From Caldisericota bacterium (GTDB taxonomy: Bacteria > Bipolaricaulota > Bipolaricaulia > Bipolaricaulales > Bipolaricaulaceae): a stretch of 6,683 bases of DNA. The stretch covers positions 6,055 through 12,737 of the forward strand of contig JAADIW010000123.1 of NCBI GenBank assembly GCA_013151115.1, given 5' to 3'. The translations under genes were made by a program, and so were the position numbers. The notes under the pieces were generated by a model. It had not been told where the DNA came from, ran no database searches, and was given only the letters and a program-made list of their open reading frames with translations. Positions 1-6,127 of the stretch are shown here, piece after piece (positions within the stretch are counted from its first letter, which is position 1; every line of letters starts with the position of its first letter).

Positions 1-456
1 ACGATCCCCGCCCACGATGCGCCGGGCCATGAGGACGGCCTCCGCCAATGCCGTGGCCCCGTCGTACATGGACGCGTTGGCCACGTCCATCCCGGTGAGC
101 TCACAGATCATGGTCTGGTACTCGAACATCCACGTGAGGGTGCCCTGGGAGATCTCCGCCTGGTAAGGGGTGTAGGCGGTGTAGAACTCGGAACGCGCCG
201 CGATCTCATCCACCACCGCGGGGATGTAATGGTCGTAGAGGCCCAGGCCGACGAACGGGATTAACCGGCGGTTTCGCGCGGCGAGCCGCTCCAGCTCCCG
301 CTTTACCTCGAGCTCCGAGGAGGGCGCCAACCCCAGGGGGCGGTAACGGGCGCGGACTTCAGGGGGGATATCGGAAAACAGCTCCTCCACATCTTCGACC
401 CCGATGGCCCGGAGCATCTTCTCGATGTCCGCGGGCGTATGGGGGATGTACTCCAT
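1..456 (-). CDS. gcvPA: Glycine dehydrogenase (decarboxylating) subunit 1, N-terminal part, cut by the window edge
   Basis: The first 152 codons are present and the gene runs off the left edge. I translated it by hand from the ATG at 456-454. The protein begins MEYIPHTPADIEKML and contains YDHYIPAVV, YTPYQAEISQGTL, ICELTGMDVANAS and MYDGATALAEA, all typical of the N-terminal subunit of two-subunit glycine cleavage P-protein. That enzyme decarboxylates glycine with pyridoxal phosphate and passes the aminomethyl group to lipoylated GcvH in the cytoplasm. In the split form the PLP lysine lies in subunit 2 (gcvPB), which is expected beyond the left edge but not visible. The start codon shares one base with the gcvH stop (TGATG), and a GGGAG site sits a few bases upstream, which supports coupled translation. 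The split form, rather than one long gcvP, is inferred from similarity to the subunit-1 N-terminus; the missing part would confirm it. Confidence 0.95.
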   Translation of the reverse strand, partial: MEYIPHTPADIEKMLRAIGVEDVEELFSDIPPEVRARYRPLGLAPSSELEVKRELERLAARNRRLIPFVGLGLYDHYIPAVVDEIAARSEFYTAYTPYQAEISQGTLTWMFEYQTMICELTGMDVANASMYDGATALAEAVLMARRIVGGDR

Positions 457-833
457 CACTCTCCCACGAGCTTCGCGTATGCGGCCGGGTCTAGCAGTCC
501 CTCCAGCTCTCCCCTGTCGGCGAGTTCGATCACCACGAGCCACCCTTTACCGTAGGGGTCTTGGTTTATGATCCCCGGCGAGGAGACGGCGTCCCGGTTC
601 ACCTCCCGCACTTCCCCCGAGACGGGGGCGTAGACGGATTCCGCCGCCTTCACCGACTCCACGGTGACGATCACGTCCCCACGCTTCACCTTCTTCCCCA
701 CATCGGGGAGCTCCACGTAGACCACATCGCCGAGCTTCTTCTGCGCGTAGTCGGTTATTCCCACGCGGGCCGTCCCGTCCTCGACCTTCACCCACTCGTG
801 GCTTTCGGTATAAAGGAGATCCTGTGGAACCAT
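456..833 (-). CDS. gcvH: Glycine cleavage system H protein (lipoyl carrier)
   Basis: The product has 125 residues, the normal size for H protein. It carries the lipoyl group that shuttles the aminomethyl intermediate between the P, T and L proteins of the glycine cleavage complex. The N-terminus reads MVPQDLLYTESHEWVKVEDG, with the family's YTxxHEW block. VGITDYAQKKLGDVVYVELP follows at about residues 24-43. The lipoylation site is ESVKAAE, with the modified lysine at about K62, and then YAPVSGEV. The frame stays open upstream to 899, but that extension lies over the dnaB stop and lacks family similarity. I therefore chose the ATG at 833-831, which has a strong AAGGAGGGAGA ribosome binding site directly before it. 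It lies 22 nt downstream of dnaB and overlaps the gcvPA start by one base. No gcvT is seen next to it, although gcvT is often the partner upstream. Confidence 0.96.
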   Translation of the reverse strand: MVPQDLLYTESHEWVKVEDGTARVGITDYAQKKLGDVVYVELPDVGKKVKRGDVIVTVESVKAAESVYAPVSGEVREVNRDAVSSPGIINQDPYGKGWLVVIELADRGELEGLLDPAAYAKLVGE

Positions 834-855
834 TCTCCCTCCTTCGTCCACGGTT

Positions 856-2217
856 TCAGAAGGGCACTTCCTCTTTAGCCGGCTCGTAGAATGTGGCATA
901 AGACTTGTGAAAGTGCAAGCGGAACGTGCCGAGGGGACCGTTACGTTGCTTGGCGATGATGATCTCCGTCTCGGAGATGGTGTTCCCCCGTTCCCCCTCG
1001 TAGTAGTCCGGCCGGTGGATGAAGACCACCAGATCCGCGTCCTGCTCGATCGCCCCGGACTCGCGTAGATCGGAGAGCTGGGGGCGCTTGTTCTCGCGTC
1101 GCTCCACGGCCCGGTTGAGTTGCGAGCACGCGATCACGGGGATCTCCAGCTCCCGGGCCAGCGATTTTAGGGAGCGGGAGATATAAGCGATCTCCTGCTC
1201 ACGCACATCGGCCCGGATCCCGGCGTCCACCAGCTGGAGGTAATCGATGATCACGAGGTCCAGCCCGTACTCCATCGCCATTCGCCGGGATTTGGCCTTG
1301 ATCTCGAGGACGGTGGTGGAGGGGCTGTCATCGATGAGGATCACCGATTCGTGGAGGTGGCTCGCGGCCTCCGCGAGGGCCGCCCATTTCGGCGGGGGGA
1401 GGTAACCGGAGCGAAGGCGGTGCAGGTCCACCCTGGCCTCCGCACACAGCAGGCGCTCGAGGAGCTGCTCTCGGGTCATCTCCAGGGAGAAGATGGCCAC
1501 CCGTTTCTTCTGCTCCACGGCGATGTGCCGCAGGATGGTCAGCGCGAACGAGGTCTTTCCCATGCCGGGCCTCCCGGCGATCACGATGAACTCCGCCGGC
1601 CGGAACCCGCCGATCCGGGCGTCGAACTCGGTGAACCCCGTGGAGATGGCCCGCACGGGGTGGCGCTTGGGATCACGGTGGAGCTCCTCCAAGTGCTCCA
1701 TGTGTTCGTAGAGGAAGTCGCGTAGGAGAACGTAGTCCTTCGCCGTCTCCCGCTGGGCGATCTCGAAGATCACCCCCTCGGCGCGGTCCAGGGCCTCGTT
1801 CACGGGGATGTCCTCCCGGTAGCCGAGTTCCATGATCCGTCCGCCGCCCTCGATGAGGGATCGGCGCAAAGCCTTGGTACGCACGATCTCCGCGTAGTGC
1901 TCCAGTGCGGTCACGGTGGGGACCCGGGAGATGAGCTCCGCGAGGTAGCTCCTCCCCCCCACCTTGTCGAGCTTCCCGGTCTCCTCGAGGTAATTGGAGA
2001 CGGTGATGAAGTCGGGGAGCTTGCCGTGCTCGTAGAGGGCGAGCACGGCCTTGTAGATCTCCCGATGGGCGGGGAAGTAGAAATGGGACGGTTTTAGGAG
2101 CGACACCAGGGTGGGGAGGGTCTGGGCCGGCTCGAGCATGGCACAGCCGAGGACTACCTGCTCTGCTTCACGATTTTTAGGAATGGGTCTTAATTCTTCA
2201 GCCCGCTCCTCCGCCAT
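856..2217 (-). CDS. dnaB: Replicative DNA helicase DnaB
   Basis: The product has 453 residues, the usual DnaB length, so there is no intein. DnaB is the hexameric, ATP-driven 5'-3' helicase that unwinds the replication fork and recruits primase. Visible parts are: an N-terminal domain at about 14-115 (PIPKNREAEQVVLGCAML, then FYFPAHREIYKA); a linker; and a RecA-like motor from about residue 190. The motor starts ISTGFTEFDARIGGF and has Walker A GRPGMGKTS at about 215-223 (K221), IFSLEM at 242-247 and Walker B LVIIDYLQL at about 321-329. It also has SQLNRAVE at 365, LSDLRESGAIEQDAD at about 381-395 and KQRNGPLG at 423-430. The frame is open back to 2520, but the first 101 residues of that are low-complexity and unlike DnaB, so I start at the ATG at 2217-2215. 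Its ribosome binding site is weak (GGTGG), and an upstream TTG start cannot be excluded. It is first in a minus-strand run with gcvH and gcvPA. DnaA-box-like sites lie just upstream. Confidence 0.97.
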   Translation of the reverse strand: MAEERAEELRPIPKNREAEQVVLGCAMLEPAQTLPTLVSLLKPSHFYFPAHREIYKAVLALYEHGKLPDFITVSNYLEETGKLDKVGGRSYLAELISRVPTVTALEHYAEIVRTKALRRSLIEGGGRIMELGYREDIPVNEALDRAEGVIFEIAQRETAKDYVLLRDFLYEHMEHLEELHRDPKRHPVRAISTGFTEFDARIGGFRPAEFIVIAGRPGMGKTSFALTILRHIAVEQKKRVAIFSLEMTREQLLERLLCAEARVDLHRLRSGYLPPPKWAALAEAASHLHESVILIDDSPSTTVLEIKAKSRRMAMEYGLDLVIIDYLQLVDAGIRADVREQEIAYISRSLKSLARELEIPVIACSQLNRAVERRENKRPQLSDLRESGAIEQDADLVVFIHRPDYYEGERGNTISETEIIIAKQRNGPLGTFRLHFHKSYATFYEPAKEEVPF

Positions 2218-2274
2218 CGCACCACCATCATACCGCCGCCCCTCGAGGCCGGACAAGGGGACAATTGTTAGATC

Positions 2275-2294
2275 TGTTGATAACTTGTGGAAAT
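2275..2294. promoter_or_regulatory. Tandem DnaA-box-like sites upstream of dnaB
   Basis: TGTTGATAA at 2275-2283 matches the DnaA box TGTGGATAA (the reverse of TTATCCACA) at 8 of 9 positions. TGTGGAAAT at 2286-2294 matches at 7 of 9. Both have the same orientation and start 11 bp apart, about one helical turn. Read on the minus strand the stretch has the feel of origin and dnaA-promoter DNA (TTTCCACAAGTTATCAACAG). Binding by DnaA is inferred. It could regulate dnaB, or be part of a replication origin if more boxes lie nearby, but I see only this pair here. Confidence 0.5.
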
Positions 2295-2301
2295 CCTGGG
2301 G

Positions 2302-2340
2302 AAAAAACGCGGCGGGGGTCGGACGGCGCGGCCACCCCCG
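2302..2340 (-). terminator. Minus-strand hairpin plus T-run, terminator- or attenuator-like
   Basis: CGGGGGT at 2313-2319 pairs perfectly with ACCCCCG at 2334-2340, giving a 7-bp stem. The 14-nt GC-rich loop may itself fold. On the minus strand the hairpin is followed after 5 nt by TTTTTT (2307-2302), the layout of an intrinsic terminator. No minus-strand gene ends here. It could stop antisense transcription coming from the phosphofructokinase gene or attenuate a long dnaB leader. The 5-nt gap before the T-run is longer than ideal, so confidence is modest. Confidence 0.35.
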
Positions 2341-2410
2341 TGTTCGGCCGGGGGGACGCGACGAAGGCCCATCGGATCGGCGTTCGGGACGCACGGCGGT
2401 TTGGAAATGT

Positions 2411-2438
2411 TTGCAAATACGGGCCGACGTGGCATCAT
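2411..2438 (+). promoter_or_regulatory. Candidate promoter of the phosphofructokinase operon
   Basis: TTGCAA at 2411-2416 and CATCAT at 2433-2438 each match the sigma-70 -35 and -10 consensus at four of six positions, with a 16-bp spacer. Transcription would begin near 2445, leaving a very short leader before the ribosome binding site. This is the best candidate I can see by eye in the region, but it is only a weak match. Confidence 0.35.
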
Positions 2439-2448
2439 AGGGAGGCCG

Positions 2449-2455
2449 AAAGGAG
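2449..2455 (+). promoter_or_regulatory. Ribosome binding site that fixes the GTG start of phosphofructokinase
   Basis: AAAGGAG ends 6 nt before the GTG at 2462. This supports that non-ATG start. The nearby ATG at 2474 is in another frame. Confidence 0.75.
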
Positions 2456-2461
2456 TGGGCC

Positions 2462-3742
2462 GTGGGAGGGAAGAATGTCGTCGTCGCCATGGGAGGGGGG
2501 CCGACCCCCGTGATCAACAACTCCCTGCGGGGGATCGTGGAGGCGGCCCGGGGCTATCCCAGGGTGTTCGGGACCATCTACGGGGCACGTCACGGGGTCC
2601 TGGGGATCCTGAGGGAGGAGCTCCTCGATCTCACGGCGCAACCGCCCGAGGAGATATCCCTTCTGCGCACCACCCCCGCCGCCGGCGCTATCGGCACCGC
2701 GCGCTACAAACTCGACCACGAGGAGGACCTCTCCCGCGTCATCGAGGTGCTCCGGGCACACGACATCGGCTACTTCTTCGGGATCGGGGGGAACGATACG
2801 CAGCTCGTGTGTCACAAAGTGGCCGGGGCCGCCCGCGATGCGGGATATGAATTGACCGTGGTGGGGGTCCCCAAGACCATCGACAACGACCTCGGCGACC
2901 CGGGGATGGAGCTCGTCGATCACACGCCGGGCTACGGCTCGGTGGCACGGTACTGGGCGTGGACGATCCAGTGCCTCGAGGAGGAGAACCGGGGCTCGTC
3001 CCCAGCGGACCCGGTGCTGGTGGTCCAGGCCATGGGTCGGCGGGTGGGGTTCGTGCCCGCCGCCGCCAGGCTCGCCGATCCCGAGCGCGAGTTCCCCCTC
3101 CTCATCTTCCTCGCCGAATGTGGCCTCTCGCTGGACGAGATCACCGACTCCATCGCCGACACCGTGCGGAAAAGGGGGAGGGCGCTGGTGGTGGTGTCCG
3201 AGGGTCTTGGGCTCGGGGAGCTGGGGGAGCGGAGGGACGCCTTCGGCCACGCGGCGTTTTCCTCCTCCCGGGCCACGGCCGCCCAAGTCCTGGTAAACCA
3301 CCTGAACGACGTGGGCCTCCCCGCCCGTGGCCTCGCCCGGGGCCAGGTACCGGGGACCGAACAGCGGGACGCCATCCTCTACGCGTCCCCCGTGGATCTG
3401 GACGAGGCGTATGCGGTGGGGGTGGTGGCGGTGGAGCTAGCTGCGGCCGGGAAATCGGGGTACATGGTGGCCATCCGCCGGGCCGCGGACACTCCCTACC
3501 GTGCCGAGTACGGGGTGATCCCGTTGGCGGAAGTCGCGGGAAAAGACAGGCCGTTCCCGGAAAAGTGGATCTCGGAGACCAAGACCGATGTGACCGACGA
3601 TTTCGTCCGTTACGCGAGGCCCCTCCTCGGCGAGGACCAGGTATCGGTCCCCGTGGTGGGGGGACGGCTCAGGTTCGCGCGCCTGAAGATGGTCTTCGCC
3701 CCCAAACGGCTGCCGGAGTACATCCCGGCCGCATATCGGTGA
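2462..3742 (+). CDS. 6-phosphofructokinase, probably pyrophosphate-dependent or mixed-type
   Basis: The product has 426 residues, longer than the roughly 320 of classical bacterial ATP-dependent PfkA and in the range of PPi-type or mixed enzymes. It phosphorylates fructose 6-phosphate at C1 in the cytoplasm, the committing or reversible step of glycolysis. Visible motifs are: the N-terminal phosphate-donor loop AMGGGPTPVINNSLRG (about 9-24); GIGGNDT at 107-113, where GGDGS marks ATP enzymes and GGDDT marks PPi enzymes; and VPKTIDND at 136-143 with catalytic D141. MGRRVGF is at 191-197, VVSEGLGLG at 244-252 and ARGQVPGTEQRDA at 292-304. D112 and K138 are the two positions that in this family track PPi use, so PPi is the likely donor. 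However N111 replaces the usual aspartate, so the donor is not certain. The GTG start has AAAGGAG 6 nt upstream. It appears to head the operon, 61 nt before the HAD gene. A GDP- or ATP-using relative of the same family is the alternative. Confidence 0.9.
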   Translation: MGGKNVVVAMGGGPTPVINNSLRGIVEAARGYPRVFGTIYGARHGVLGILREELLDLTAQPPEEISLLRTTPAAGAIGTARYKLDHEEDLSRVIEVLRAHDIGYFFGIGGNDTQLVCHKVAGAARDAGYELTVVGVPKTIDNDLGDPGMELVDHTPGYGSVARYWAWTIQCLEEENRGSSPADPVLVVQAMGRRVGFVPAAARLADPEREFPLLIFLAECGLSLDEITDSIADTVRKRGRALVVVSEGLGLGELGERRDAFGHAAFSSSRATAAQVLVNHLNDVGLPARGLARGQVPGTEQRDAILYASPVDLDEAYAVGVVAVELAAAGKSGYMVAIRRAADTPYRAEYGVIPLAEVAGKDRPFPEKWISETKTDVTDDFVRYARPLLGEDQVSVPVVGGRLRFARLKMVFAPKRLPEYIPAAYR

Positions 3743-3803
3743 TGGAGGAGGAAAAGCGGGCCACGCCCCGCTGATCTTCCATCGCGGGCCTGAAGGAGGG
3801 GGG

Positions 3804-4718
3804 ATGGAATATCGGGAGAAGCTGGAGAGTTTCCGGCCCACCAAGGAATACCTCGTGTGTATCGATTCCGATGGCTGCGTGTTCGACACCATGGGGATAA
3901 AGCAAAGGGAGTGCTTTACCCCGTGGATGATCGCCTACTTCGGGCTCCAGCCAGTGGCCCAGGCGGCCCGGGAGTGCAAGGAGTTCGCCGACCTCTTCTC
4001 CAAGACCCGGGGCGCCAACCGTCACATCACCATCAAGCGGATCCTCACCGAACTCCTCCCGGAACACCCGTTGGTGAAACGGCGCGGCTTCGTGGTGCCC
4101 CAGTTCCCCCACTACTTCGCCTGGGTGGACGATCCCAATAGCGTCCTCTCCAACGATGGCCTGCGGGAGGCCATAAAGAACGCCCCCTCCGAGGAGGCGC
4201 GCAGGGAGTTGGAACACGTGCTCGAGTGGTCTGAACGTGTGAACTGGGCCATAAAGGAGATCGTGAAGGGGATCCCCCCCTTCCCCGGGGTGCGGGAGGC
4301 GCTGGAGCGGATCCGGGAGCGGGCCGATATCGTGGTGGTCTCCCAGACCCCTATCGAGGCCCTGGAGCGGGAGTGGAGGGAGCACGGGATCTACGGGTAC
4401 GCGGCGCTCATCTGCGGCCAGGAGATGGGGACCAAATCCCAACACATCGCCGCCACCGCCAAGCATTACCCCAAGGATCACGTCCTCATGGTGGGCGATG
4501 CCCCCGGGGACCTGAAGGCCGCCCGGGACAACGGGGTCCTCTTCTACCCCGTGATCCCCGGGGAAGAGGAGGAATCGTGGCAGCGGTTCAACGAGGAGGC
4601 CCTGGATCGGTTTTTCTCCGGCACCTACGCCGGCGACTACGAACGGGAACTCATCGCGCGGTTCGACGCGGCCCTCCCCGAGCGGCCGCCGTGGGAGACG
4701 GGAGGTGAAGGGGAATGA
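3804..4718 (+). CDS. HAD-superfamily hydrolase, phosphatase-like, substrate unknown
   Basis: The product has 304 residues and no signal peptide or membrane segment. All four HAD motifs are visible: motif I IDSDGCVFDT, with nucleophile D21 and general acid/base D23; motif II VVVSQT with S180; motif III lysine K211 in GTKSQHIAA; and motif IV MVGDAPGD with D232 and D236. Family knowledge therefore predicts a Mg-dependent phosphatase or phosphoryl transferase acting through a phospho-aspartate. The insert between motifs I and II (about residues 31-160) is helical and much longer than the cap of phosphoglycolate phosphatase-type enzymes. A C-terminal tail of about 50 residues follows motif IV. Both probably shape substrate choice, and I do not recognise a characterised subfamily. 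The ATG at 3804 has AAGGAGG just before it. The stop overlaps the gnd start (ATGA), so the two are probably translated together. This suggests a sugar phosphate or phosphorylated sugar acid as substrate, which is inference. Confidence 0.87.
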   Translation: MEYREKLESFRPTKEYLVCIDSDGCVFDTMGIKQRECFTPWMIAYFGLQPVAQAARECKEFADLFSKTRGANRHITIKRILTELLPEHPLVKRRGFVVPQFPHYFAWVDDPNSVLSNDGLREAIKNAPSEEARRELEHVLEWSERVNWAIKEIVKGIPPFPGVREALERIRERADIVVVSQTPIEALEREWREHGIYGYAALICGQEMGTKSQHIAATAKHYPKDHVLMVGDAPGDLKAARDNGVLFYPVIPGEEEESWQRFNEEALDRFFSGTYAGDYERELIARFDAALPERPPWETGGEGE

Positions 4719-6127
4719 AGGCCGACTTCGGCGTCATCGGGTTGGCGGTTATGGGACAGAACCTGGTCCTCAACGTCGAGGACAAGGGATACACGGTGGC
4801 GGTGTTCAACCGCACCGCCGAGCGAACCAAGGAGTTCGTCGAGGGGCGCGCCAAGGACAAGAGGATCATCCCGGCGTATACCCTCGAGGAGTTCGTGGAC
4901 GCGCTCGCGCGGCCACGGAAGGTGCTGATCATGGTGAAGGCCGGGGCCCCGGTGGACGCGGTGTTGGAGAAGCTCTTCCCGCTCCTCGAGCGGGGGGATC
5001 TCGTGATCGACGGGGGGAATTCCCACTACGCCGACACGGAGAGAAGGTTGAAGGAGGCCGAGGAGAGGGGGCTCCTTTATCTCGGCACCGGGATCTCCGG
5101 CGGCGAGTACGGGGCGCTGCACGGCCCCTCCATCATGGCCGGGGGGCACCGGGAGGGATACGAGCTCGTCCAGGAGATCTTCGAGCGGATCGCCGCGGTG
5201 GGCCCCGAGGGTCCCTGCTGTGGTTACTTCGGGCAGGGTTCCGCGGGCCACTACGTGAAGATGGTCCACAACGGGATCGAGTACGCCATCATGGAGACCA
5301 TCGCCGAGGCCTACGACCTGATGAAGCGGGGCCTGGGGATGTCCCCGGACGAGATGGCCGGGGTCTTCTCCGATTGGAACGGGCGCGAGCTCGGGGGATA
5401 TCTGTTCGAGATCACCGAGCGGATCCTGCGGTACCGGGACCCGGAGACCGGGGAACCCCTGGTGGAGCTGATCCTGGACACGGCCAAGCAGAAGGGGACC
5501 GGCAAGTGGTCGACCCAATCGGCCCTGGATATCGGTACCCCGGCGCCCACCATCGCCATGGCCGTTTTCGCCCGGATCATCTCCGCCCTGAAGGACGAAC
5601 GTGTGGCGGCGAGCGAGGTCCTCTCCGGCCCCGAGCCCACGCTGGGCGTGGACCGCGGCGAATTCATCCGGAGGCTGTTCGGGGCGGTGTACCTCTCGGT
5701 GATCGCGGCCTACGCTCAAGGGCTGCGGCAACTCCGGGACGCCACCGCGGAGCGGGGTTACGGCCTGGACCTCGCCGAGGCGGCCCGGGTGTGGATGGCG
5801 GGGTGCATCATCCGCTCGGCATTGCTCGTTCCCATCCGCAAGGCCCTCCTCGAGGATCCAGCCCTCCCCTGCCTCTTCCTCGCCGAGCCGTTCAAGTCCG
5901 CGTGGGGGGAGTACAACGGAGACCTCCGCTGGGTCACCTGTCTCGCCCGCGAACACGGGATCCCCACCCCGGCCATGGACTCGGCCCTGACGTTCGTGGA
6001 CGCGTATCGGGCCGCGCGGCTCCCGGCGAACCTGATCCAGGCCCAGCGCGACTTCTTCGGCGCCCACACCTATCAGCGGATCGATAAGGAGGGCACGTTC
6101 CACACCGATTGGGAGGCGGTGGCGTGA
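4715..6127 (+). CDS. gnd: 6-phosphogluconate dehydrogenase, decarboxylating, NADP-type
   Basis: The product has 470 residues, the length of the classical long-form enzyme. It oxidises 6-phosphogluconate to ribulose 5-phosphate and CO2, making NADPH in the oxidative pentose phosphate pathway. Visible parts are: the Rossmann loop GVIGLAVMGQNL (6-17); NRT at 32-34, whose R and T normally hold the 2'-phosphate of NADP; VIDGGNSHYADT at about 97-108; and ISGGEYGALHGPSIMAGG (127-144). The catalytic block is GHYVKMVHNGIEY with K182 and E189. GTGKWSTQSALDIGTPAP follows at 261-278, then the C-terminal tail LIQAQRDFFGAHTYQRID, with R445 and H451 reaching the partner subunit's active site. Two residues beside the substrate loop differ from the common pattern (Y132 for an acid, A142 for proline). 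The ATG at 4715 overlaps the HAD stop by ATGA, and GGAGGTG lies 7 nt before it. Its stop overlaps the next gene's GTG. A very long open frame on the opposite strand here is a composition shadow. Confidence 0.97.
   Translation: MKADFGVIGLAVMGQNLVLNVEDKGYTVAVFNRTAERTKEFVEGRAKDKRIIPAYTLEEFVDALARPRKVLIMVKAGAPVDAVLEKLFPLLERGDLVIDGGNSHYADTERRLKEAEERGLLYLGTGISGGEYGALHGPSIMAGGHREGYELVQEIFERIAAVGPEGPCCGYFGQGSAGHYVKMVHNGIEYAIMETIAEAYDLMKRGLGMSPDEMAGVFSDWNGRELGGYLFEITERILRYRDPETGEPLVELILDTAKQKGTGKWSTQSALDIGTPAPTIAMAVFARIISALKDERVAASEVLSGPEPTLGVDRGEFIRRLFGAVYLSVIAAYAQGLRQLRDATAERGYGLDLAEAARVWMAGCIIRSALLVPIRKALLEDPALPCLFLAEPFKSAWGEYNGDLRWVTCLAREHGIPTPAMDSALTFVDAYRAARLPANLIQAQRDFFGAHTYQRIDKEGTFHTDWEAVA

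Larger units (their letters stand above)
2218..2461. other. Divergent intergenic region between dnaB and the phosphofructokinase operon
   Basis: This 244-bp stretch separates two divergently read genes and must hold the control signals for both. Open frames crossing it are shadows or upstream extensions without family similarity. Near the dnaB side, about 2261-2307, it is much richer in A and T than the rest of the window and contains DnaA-box-like sequences and a run of six A. From about 2308 to 2400 it is very GC-rich, with a perfect 7-bp stem hairpin. The last 50 bases carry the candidate plus-strand promoter and ribosome binding site. I see no tRNA, known riboswitch or direct repeat array. 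Confidence 0.8.

Noticed and set aside
834..899. 22-residue N-terminal extension of GcvH
   Set aside because: It overlaps the end of dnaB, is unlike H proteins, and a strong ribosome binding site precedes the ATG at 833.
2261..2268. 8-bp palindrome ACAATTGT considered as an operator
   Set aside because: It is too short to separate from chance and does not extend symmetrically.
2218..2520. 101-residue N-terminal extension of DnaB
   Set aside because: It crosses the divergent control region and the start of the phosphofructokinase gene, is rich in P, R and S, and makes DnaB far longer than the family. The ATG at 2217 gives the normal length.
2435..3301. 288-residue minus-strand frame opposite the phosphofructokinase gene
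   Set aside because: Composition shadow of a GC-rich gene with no recognisable domain.
3755..3772. 6-bp hairpin (AGCGGG / CCCGCT) between phosphofructokinase and HAD genes, considered as a terminator
   Set aside because: The stem is short and no T-run follows, and the downstream gene has its own ribosome binding site in the same direction. At most it might affect mRNA stability.
3742..3774. 10-codon mini-frame (MEEEKRATPR) whose ATG overlaps the phosphofructokinase stop
   Set aside because: The TGATG overlap looks like coupling, but the frame is very short with no evidence of selection. Chance is the simpler explanation without conservation data.
3669..4481. 270-residue minus-strand frame opposite the HAD gene
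   Set aside because: Antisense to a gene with all four HAD motifs, and its own translation is low-complexity.
4637..6103. 488-residue open frame on the minus strand opposite gnd
   Set aside because: It lies antisense to a clearly identified gene, is full of G, P, R, H and L repeats typical of GC-rich shadow frames, and shows no family motif.
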